DNA from: Nitrospiria bacterium
Lineage (GTDB): Bacteria > Nitrospirota > RBG-16-64-22
Direction: 5' to 3'
Assembly: GCA_919903025.1 (NCBI GenBank)
Contig: CAKKSE010000040.1
Location: 1 to 52,607, forward strand
DNA length: 52,607 bases
Both the position numbers and the translations under genes were made by a program. Each line of letters begins with the position of its first letter. Position 1 is the stretch's first letter. This document shows positions 46,072 to 52,607 of the stretch, piece by piece. The notes under the pieces are model-generated. The model was not told the DNA's origin. It made no database searches and saw nothing but the letters and a program-made list of their open reading frames with translations.

Positions 46072-46646
46072 CAGGCCGCGTCCCCCCCGGGCGGACCGCC
46101 GGTCCGGGGCGGGTTCCAGGACGCCCCCTTCAGGTCGGCCTCTTCCTCGGCCGAGAGAAGAAGATCGACGTCGAGAACGACGACCAGCCGCTCGCCCAAA
46201 CGGGCCACGCGGGCGAGGAACAAAGCATCTCTTCCCTTGATCGCCCGCGGAGCGGGGTCAATCCGTGAGATCGGAATGCGAAGCACCTCGCGGACGCCGT
46301 CCACGATGAATCCCACGATCTGCCCGCGCGTCCGGGCGATGATGATCCGGCGCTCTTCGGCCCGTGCCGGGTCGGGCTCCGCCCCCAGCCGCCGGGACAG
46401 ATCGACGACCGGAAGAACGCGCTCGCGGAGGTTGACGATCCCCTCGATCCAGCGGGGCGCGCGACGCACGGGCGTCACCTTGAGGGGGCGCGTGATCTCG
46501 AGGACCTTCAGAATGTCGATCGCGTACTCTTCGCCGCCGACGCGGAAGGCCACGCACGAGAAGACTTCCTCCCGGCTCTCCGCGAGGTCCGGCCGACGGA
46601 CCCCCGGGCCCCGCCGCCAGGCCCCCCCGGCGACCTGGGGCGTCAT
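46071..46646 (-). CDS. cheW: CheW-like adaptor
   Basis: [55 protein letters not shown]. Confidence 0.94.
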   Translation of the reverse strand: MTPQVAGGAWRRGPGVRRPDLAESREEVFSCVAFRVGGEEYAIDILKVLEITRPLKVTPVRRAPRWIEGIVNLRERVLPVVDLSRRLGAEPDPARAEERRIIIARTRGQIVGFIVDGVREVLRIPISRIDPAPRAIKGRDALFLARVARLGERLVVVLDVDLLLSAEEEADLKGASWNPPRTGGPPGGDAA

Positions 46647-49447
46647 GCGCCGCCGCCCGCGTACGTGATGCCGTACAGCTCCCGGACGCTCGTCCGGACC
46701 CCGTCGTAGTCGGCGTCCGCCCCGGCTGCGAAGCCCGTGTAGTCGGACGAGATGCTCTTGAGAATTCGCGCTTCCTCCGGACGCGACGCCGAGATAGCCG
46801 TCAACAGATCCCTGACGCGGTCCGCGAGCGGGGCGGGGGTCGCGGCGGCCGCTACGACGCAGAACTCGGGAATGTCGGGTGACACGGCCAGGATCGCGAG
46901 TCCCCTTTCCACGAACCGCCGGGCGGTGGCCTCCATCATCCCGCCGGCATCGGCCTCGCCGCCGAGGACCGCTTCCGCCACCCGGTCATGGTGGCCGAAG
47001 AAGGAATATTCATCCAGGTCGATCAGGCGGACGCCCGCCCGGGCGAGCATCAGCCGGGGCATCAGGTAGCTGGACGTCGAGCGCTCGTCGCCGAACGCAA
47101 CCCGCTTCCCGGCGATCTGCTCCAGGCGGGAGATCCTGCTGGCCGGCGGGACGACGATCGCCGCGTGATTGAAAGGCAGGCCGTTCCGGAGGGCTTTGGC
47201 GACGAGGCTCACGCCGAACTTGTGGCGGGCCTCGATGTAGGTGGTGGGCGTCAGGTAGGCGAAGTCGGCCTCTTCTTCCCAGATGTCCCTCAGGCACGCT
47301 TCGTAGTGGTCGGGAACCTTGAGGTCCACCGGCCGGCCCAATCCCCGGGAGAGGTACTCCGCCAGCGGCTTGAACTTTTCTCTCATGACGTCCGCCCTGT
47401 CGAGGGGAATCACACAGAACACGAGAGCCGTCCCGCCGGTCCGCCGCTCCGCGGTCCGGTAGGCGCGGACGGTCTCGCGGAACCGGCCGGCCTCCCCAAC
47501 CAGATCGCGGGCCGCCCCGGCCATGACCTTGGCAACGCCGGCGGTCTGGCGGGGGATGCGGGAGATCCGCTCGATGGAGTCCACGATCCGATGGCTTCCC
47601 TGCTCCTGCTCCTTCGTCGCTTCCACGATGACCAACACCTGGTCGGTCGTGGACTCCACGGCCTGGATGATCTGGCGGCTCCCCTGGGCCAGGTCGGACG
47701 TGGCCCGGCCGACCTGATGGGTCAGGTCGCGCATCCGTTCCGCCGTCCTCATGATCGACTCGCTCCCCGACCGCTGTTCCTGCGTCGCCCGGAGGATCTG
47801 GTCGATCATCTCGCGGACGTGCTCCATGGCCACGCCCACTTGCCGGACGCCACGCGCCTGCTCCGCGGTCGCCCGCTCGATCCCCCGCGCCCGCTCGACC
47901 GACTGCCGGGCCCGGTTCACGATCGTCTCCAAGGCCCGCCCGGCCGCGAGCGACAGCCGAACGCCGCCTTCGGTTTTCTTGACCCCTTCTTTCATCGCGC
48001 TCACGGCGTCCGAAGCCTCCCGGCGGACGGCTTCGACGACGTCCTCGATCTCCCGCGTGGAATTGGCCGTCCGCTCGGCCAGCTCCTTGATCTCGTCGGC
48101 CACGACGGCGAACCCCTTGCCGTACTCGCCCGCCTGGGCCGCGAGGATCGCCGCGTTCAGGGCGAGAAGCGACGTCTGGTCCGTCACTTCCGTGATCACC
48201 GTGAGGATCTTGCCGATCTCCTCCGACCGGGCGCCGAGCCGGTTGATCACATCGGCGCCCCGCGTCACCGTCTCCCGGATCGCGGTCATTCCCTCGCGCG
48301 CGGCCTCGACCGCCTGCATGCCGGTCTCCGACGCTTCCTTCATCACCCCTTCGGCCAAGTCGGCCGATTCCTGGGCGGCGGATTCGACCTCGCGGATCGT
48401 CGCGCCGATCTCGTTGACGGCCGCCGCGGTTTCGTGCACGGCCGAGGCCAGTTGATCGACCGACTTTCCGACCTGGCTGATCGACGCCGTCACCTCGACG
48501 ATCGCCGAAGATGTCTCCTCGACGGCCTGGGAGAGCGTGCCCGCGCTCTCCGCCGCGCTCTCGATCGAGGCGGCCATCTCGTGGATCGACGACGCGGTCT
48601 CCTCCGCCGAGGTCGACAGGTTGTCCGCGCTCGCCGCGACATTCTTGATGGAGGCCCCCATCTCGTTGATCGAGGAAGAGGTGCTCTCCATCGCCTCCCG
48701 CTGAACGCTCGTTCCTTCCTCCAACAGCTTGGTGTCCATGGCGACGCGGTCGCTCGTCACCTCGGTCTGGTAGAGCGCCCGTTTCACGTCTCCGAGAAGG
48801 GTCCGGACCGTCCCGATGAGCCCGTTGACGCCCCGCGCCAGCTCTCCGAACTCGCCCCGGTAGCGGGTCTCGTCCAGGCGAACCGTGAAGTCTCCGCCCT
48901 CGGCCACCCGCGTGATCGTCCCGACCGTCTCCGTGAGCGGCCGGACCACGAGGCGGGAGAGGATCATGATCAGGACAACGGAGATCGCGACGACGACGCC
49001 GGCGTCGATCGCCATGTTCTTCAGAACGACGGCCCCGAATCCCTCGCGCGCTTCGCGCGGAACGTAGAGGAGACGCACGGACCCGATCTCCATGCCCTCG
49101 TGCCGGATCGGAACCTCGGGGTTGATCCGGAAGGCGAGATTGTCTGGAGCCGGCTTCTCGACGACCGAGAACCCGTCGCCGGACGGGTCCAGGACCTCCA
49201 GGGTGTAAATGTCGCGGCCGCGCAGGAACGAGATGATGAGGGCGTCCACGTCCCGGATCTGTCCGCGGGACATGAGCGGCCCCACGAGATCGGCCACGAT
49301 CTCGGCCATCTCCCGTCCGCGCGCCTCGGCGGTCTCCAGACGCTCGCGCTTCTCCGACTGGACGCGCCAGAGGCCCACGAGCGACATGCTGACGACCATG
49401 ACGATCGCCACGGTCAGCGTCAGCCGCTGACGGAGCCCCCAGTTCAC
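46643..49447 (-). CDS. Methyl-accepting chemotaxis protein with C-terminal PhnD-like substrate-binding domain
   Basis: TM-sensor-TM-HAMP-MCP hairpin ([44 protein letters not shown]), then [36 protein letters not shown]...[22 protein letters not shown] (46646..47422). Confidence 0.93.
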   Translation of the reverse strand: MNWGLRQRLTLTVAIVMVVSMSLVGLWRVQSEKRERLETAEARGREMAEIVADLVGPLMSRGQIRDVDALIISFLRGRDIYTLEVLDPSGDGFSVVEKPAPDNLAFRINPEVPIRHEGMEIGSVRLLYVPREAREGFGAVVLKNMAIDAGVVVAISVVLIMILSRLVVRPLTETVGTITRVAEGGDFTVRLDETRYRGEFGELARGVNGLIGTVRTLLGDVKRALYQTEVTSDRVAMDTKLLEEGTSVQREAMESTSSSINEMGASIKNVAASADNLSTSAEETASSIHEMAASIESAAESAGTLSQAVEETSSAIVEVTASISQVGKSVDQLASAVHETAAAVNEIGATIREVESAAQESADLAEGVMKEASETGMQAVEAAREGMTAIRETVTRGADVINRLGARSEEIGKILTVITEVTDQTSLLALNAAILAAQAGEYGKGFAVVADEIKELAERTANSTREIEDVVEAVRREASDAVSAMKEGVKKTEGGVRLSLAAGRALETIVNRARQSVERARGIERATAEQARGVRQVGVAMEHVREMIDQILRATQEQRSGSESIMRTAERMRDLTHQVGRATSDLAQGSRQIIQAVESTTDQVLVIVEATKEQEQGSHRIVDSIERISRIPRQTAGVAKVMAGAARDLVGEAGRFRETVRAYRTAERRTGGTALVFCVIPLDRADVMREKFKPLAEYLSRGLGRPVDLKVPDHYEACLRDIWEEEADFAYLTPTTYIEARHKFGVSLVAKALRNGLPFNHAAIVVPPASRISRLEQIAGKRVAFGDERSTSSYLMPRLMLARAGVRLIDLDEYSFFGHHDRVAEAVLGGEADAGGMMEATARRFVERGLAILAVSPDIPEFCVVAAAATPAPLADRVRDLLTAISASRPEEARILKSISSDYTGFAAGADADYDGVRTSVRELYGITYAGGGA

Positions 49448-51141
49448 GTTCCGCCCTCTTTCCCGGCGCCCTCTTCAGGCGCAGTCAGGATCGATCGAAG
49501 ACCCGCGAACTCCTTCTGGAGCGTCTCGATGCTCAGGTCGAGGGAGACGGCCCCGTCGACGCCCTCCTGGGTGGCCTCGCGGATCGATTCGATCGAGTCA
49601 AGGACCTCCCGGCTCCCCATCTCCTGCTCGTGCGTCGCCGTGTTGATCCGCTGGACCTGCTCGGTGATCGTCTCCACGGCGCGCGAAATCTGGTGGCTCC
49701 CCTTCGACTGTTCGGCCATCGCCCGCTTGACGTGGCTCGTGATGTCCCGGACCTGCTCGGCCGAGCGAACGACGGCTTCCGTCCCGGCCCGCTGTTCCTG
49801 GATCGCCCGCGCGATCTGCCCGACCATCTCCCCCACCTGCGTCATCGAATGGAAGACGTCCTGGGCCCCGCGCGCCTGCTCCCCCGCGGCCCGCTCGATC
49901 CAGCCGGCCAGCTCGGACGACTCCTTCGCCGTCTCCATGATCTTCTTGAGCGCGCCGCCGGTCTCCATGGCGAACTTCATCCCTTCCTCGGCCGTCGCCT
50001 GCCCCTCCCCGGCCGCCGAAACCGCCTCGGCCGCCTCGGCCTGGACAGCCTTGATGATCGTCTCTATCTCCTTCGTGGAGGAGGCCGTCCGCTCCGCGAG
50101 CTCCTTGATCTCGTCGGCCACGACGGAGAACCCTTTGCCGTGCTCGCCCGCCTGGGCCGCGAGGATCGCCGCGTTCAGGGCAAGAAGAGACGTCCGGTCA
50201 GTCACCTCCTTGATGACCGTCAGGATCTTGCCCACCTCGCGGGATCGCTCCGAAAGCCGCGCGATGATCTGGGACGACCTGGCGACCGTTTCCTGGATCT
50301 TCTCCATCCCCGCGATCGTGTCGGCGATCGTCATCATTCCCTCCTCGATCGCCGCCGTCTTCACCCGCTCCGCGAGCCCCGCCGATGACTTGGCGCTTCC
50401 TTCCACCTCGCGGATGGACGCATCGATCTCCGTCATCGCCGAGACGGTCCTCTCGGCCGCGCCCGAGAGGCGTTCGACGCTCGCCGCGATTTCCCGGATC
50501 GACGCCCCCATCTGGTCGATCGCCGAGACGGACTGCTCCACGGCCCCGGACAGCGTCTCCGTCGCCTCCGCCACCTGGTCGGCCGACGCCGTCATCTCGA
50601 GGACGGAGGACGACGTCTCGACGGCAGACGACGCGAGAGACCCTGTCGACTCGGCGATATTGCGAATCGCCGAGGCCATCTCGGCGATCGAAGCGCCCGC
50701 CGTCTCGATCCCCTGGAGCTGGATCATCGCCTGTCTGCTGATCTGGGAGGAAACCTGCCTGAGATCGCGCGTCATCCCATCCACCCGCCCGAGGCCGCCC
50801 GCCATCTCCCGGCGGACCCTCTCGACGTCCTGGGCGAGGCGGGTGATGGACTGGACGATCGGCGCGGCCGGCCCCTTCAGCAGGTCCTCAGCCGGCGCCG
50901 GCGTCAGCGTGCCCGATCCGGAGCGAAGGGCCGTCGTCACTCTGTCGAAAGGGCTGGTCATGCGGGCGGCAATCGGCCACGCGGCGGCCCAGACGACCGC
51001 CAGAACAAGGAGGCTCCCCAAGGCGCCCAGTCTTCCGCCGCCGGCCAGCGCGAGAACGATCCAGGCGAGAAGAAGAGATATCCCAAGGAGCGTGACGAAC
51101 CTGGACTGGAGTGTCTTCATCGCGCGTCTCCGTCTCGGCAA
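49444..51141 (-). CDS. Methyl-accepting chemotaxis protein with no sizeable periplasmic domain
   Basis: Two closely spaced hydrophobic segments then [44 protein letters not shown]; alternative ATG at 51120. Confidence 0.92.
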   Translation of the reverse strand: MPRRRRAMKTLQSRFVTLLGISLLLAWIVLALAGGGRLGALGSLLVLAVVWAAAWPIAARMTSPFDRVTTALRSGSGTLTPAPAEDLLKGPAAPIVQSITRLAQDVERVRREMAGGLGRVDGMTRDLRQVSSQISRQAMIQLQGIETAGASIAEMASAIRNIAESTGSLASSAVETSSSVLEMTASADQVAEATETLSGAVEQSVSAIDQMGASIREIAASVERLSGAAERTVSAMTEIDASIREVEGSAKSSAGLAERVKTAAIEEGMMTIADTIAGMEKIQETVARSSQIIARLSERSREVGKILTVIKEVTDRTSLLALNAAILAAQAGEHGKGFSVVADEIKELAERTASSTKEIETIIKAVQAEAAEAVSAAGEGQATAEEGMKFAMETGGALKKIMETAKESSELAGWIERAAGEQARGAQDVFHSMTQVGEMVGQIARAIQEQRAGTEAVVRSAEQVRDITSHVKRAMAEQSKGSHQISRAVETITEQVQRINTATHEQEMGSREVLDSIESIREATQEGVDGAVSLDLSIETLQKEFAGLRSILTAPEEGAGKEGGT

Positions 51142-51169
51142 ATAGCCCCAGTGACTCTGGGGCCGGGCA

Positions 51170-51247
51170 ACTGGGTGGCTGTGTGATTGGGTGGCTGGGT
51201 AGTTAGGAACTTCCCATCAACCCATCGACCCATCAATCTGTCAACCC
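51170..51247. repeat. Degenerate repeat with GGGTGGCTG units and CCCATCAA/CCCATCGA units
   Basis: tgggtggctgtgtgattgggtggctgggtagttaggaacttcccatcaacccatcgacccatcaatctgtcaaccc. Confidence 0.75.
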
Positions 51248-51378
51248 GATCTCTGGGATAGTTCTCTTGAGATCATCGGCCAAAACCTTTTGAATAATGA
51301 GGAAATTGTACCGGGCGGCATCGAAATGTCAAGGAAACAACCGCCGGCCGTCTTACCGTTCGGAGGGTGGGCGACAGT

Positions 51379-51717
51379 CTAACGGGATCCGCCGCGAAGC
51401 TTGACAAGCCTTTGAATCTCTCGCAGGTCGGATGGATCGATCTGGCGGAAGCACACGCCGACCTGCGAGTCGAGCCCTTCTTTCTCGAACGGATACTGCC
51501 AGGAGATCTCGCCCCGGCAGGTTATCCGCCGCGCTCCCGGGAGATAGAGAGTGACATCGATCGTTCCGCGCGGAATGCGCCGGCCGATCTTGATCCGACA
51601 GCCGCGCCAGCCGATGTCCTTGACAACGCCCGTATCGACAACGCCGCTTTCCCCCTGGACAAGAAAATCCGCCGGGGCGCTGATGGGAACACGGGGAGAA
51701 AGACGCCGGTCTCGCAA
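51379..51717 (-). CDS. PilZ domain protein (c-di-GMP binding candidate)
   Basis: RRLSPRVPISAPADF...VVKDIGWRGCRIKIGR; RxxxR and D-x-G-xx-G signature. Confidence 0.85.
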   Translation of the reverse strand: MRDRRLSPRVPISAPADFLVQGESGVVDTGVVKDIGWRGCRIKIGRRIPRGTIDVTLYLPGARRITCRGEISWQYPFEKEGLDSQVGVCFRQIDPSDLREIQRLVKLRGGSR

Positions 51718-51810
51718 GGGGCCTCCGTTTCGCCTCCAGCCGCTCCTGCGCTCGATCAGCGCTCGCGGAGAGAGACGCGGACATGCACCCTCTTTTCGGC
51801 AGCCCGGCCA

Positions 51811-51863
51811 TCCCGATCTTGTCGGGACCCGTTTTCGGCATTCCGGCCCCAGCTTGCGCTGGG
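51811..51863. repeat. Two adjacent hairpins TCCCGA-tcttg-TCGGGA and CCCAGC-ttgc-GCTGGG
   Basis: Perfect 6-bp arms, intergenic. Confidence 0.7.
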
Positions 51864-51951
51864 TGTGGCTTTTCGGGGTTGGGTGTCTACAGGGGAGTTA
51901 ATATCGCAAATTGCGGCAGGAACGTCAAGGCTCGATCGGATGAATCAATCC

Positions 51952-51971
51952 GGGCGTATTGCCATACGCCC
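51952..51971. repeat. Palindrome GGGCGTA-ttgcca-TACGCCC abutting a stop codon
   Basis: Perfect 7-bp arms, immediately downstream of the TAG at 51972..51974. Confidence 0.8.
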
Positions 51972-52172
51972 CTACTTCGTGGAAAGGCGCCCCGCCTCCG
52001 TCACGATACGGCCGATGAAGGGACAACTCGACGGATCGGAGTGGCCCGGAAGAACGCGGCATCCCTTCTCGCCGCAGAACTCCCGGAGCATGTTCTCGCT
52101 CTCTTCGGGCGGCAGGGCCCGGAACACCGGACTCTCGATCAATATATCCCAGCACGGGGACCGGGATGTCAT
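51972..52172 (-). CDS. Small Cys-containing hypothetical protein (66 aa)
   Basis: MTSRSPCWDILIESPVFRALPPEESENMLREFCGEKGCRVLPGHSDPSSCPFIGRIVTEAGRLSTK. Confidence 0.55.
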   Translation of the reverse strand: MTSRSPCWDILIESPVFRALPPEESENMLREFCGEKGCRVLPGHSDPSSCPFIGRIVTEAGRLSTK

Positions 52173-52185
52173 GCCGCCTCCGTCC

Positions 52186-52401
52186 CTACGCCCTCTTGTC
52201 CAATACGTAGTTCCGCTTCTCCGCCGACACGGGACGCGTCTGCCGCCTCCGCTCGCCGAACCGGCGGTCGACGATGACCTGCGAGCCGGGCAACTGGTAC
52301 AGAACATCCTTGACGTCGCTGTATAAACCCGCATACCGCCGAGGGATGATCACCTGAAACCGCGCGTACGAAAGCTCCTGCGTCATCGAGATCTGCTCCA
52401 T
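52186..52401 (-). CDS. Small hypothetical protein with VIVDRRFGERRR motif
   Basis: MEQISMTQELSYARFQVIIPRRYAGLYSDVKDVLYQLPGSQVIVDRRFGERRRQTRPVSAEKRNYVLDKRA. Confidence 0.55.
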   Translation of the reverse strand: MEQISMTQELSYARFQVIIPRRYAGLYSDVKDVLYQLPGSQVIVDRRFGERRRQTRPVSAEKRNYVLDKRA

Positions 52402-52607
52402 CTTTTCTTCCCTCCGCCCTTCTCCCTGATGTGCGCCGCCCGACGCCGGCATCTCTTACCCCTTCATCATCGCTCCTCGGCCCTCCATCAGATCGAGAAA
52501 CGATCCCGCCGGTCGGCAAACGCGGCCCGGAAACGGCAGTACTCTACGAAAATGGTCCTTCCGGCTTTCCTGTGGGCATCCCCCGCATGTTGTGGTCTCG
52601 GGATGTC

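Noticed and set aside
46988-51145. 1385-aa plus-strand ORF opposite the two MCP genes
   Set aside because: Antisense shadow ORF: Arg/Asp/Leu/Gly-biased low-complexity translation with no recognisable motifs, fully overlapped by two clear MCPs.
1-52607. tRNA, rRNA, tmRNA, RNase P RNA or SRP RNA genes
   Set aside because: No convincing signature was seen by eye; a covariance-model scan (tRNAscan-SE/Infernal) would be decisive.

Overview
GC-rich bacterial chromosomal window, probably a deep-branching Proteobacteria/Nitrospirota/NC10-like lineage (taxonomy is a weak inference). Left to right it holds: (1) a truncated heavy-metal P-type ATPase with two aberrant residues in conserved positions; (2) a membrane protein / FMN-binding protein / porin trio; (3) a metal-homeostasis block (Com-like Zn ribbon, TOBE-like mini-ORF, DtxR-FeoA regulator, FeoB, FTR1 permease, Fur with a Fur-box-like operator, MFS transporter); (4) ChrA, a transglutaminase and KhtT/KhtU-like K+ efflux; (5) housekeeping genes: der, YihY, REC-GAF-HD-GYP, rsmE-dnaJ-dnaK-grpE, tlyA-dxs-ispA-xseB-xseA, YmdB-like, rny, rarA, zapA and a candidate 6S RNA; (6) slt and TonB-like genes; (7) a chemosensory cluster with overlapping stop/start codons (MCP, MCP with C-terminal PhnD-like domain, CheW, HEAT-repeat protein, CheR, CheB, then GAF and CheY-like genes) with no CheA in the window; (8) PilZ and small proteins. 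The most unusual signals are the MCP carrying a solute-binding-type domain on the predicted cytoplasmic side, a nested MITE-like element whose terminal CTAG provides the ispA stop codon, and short tandem repeats at gene junctions that contribute start or stop codons to adjacent genes. All calls come from reading the sequence and supplied translations; no searches were run.
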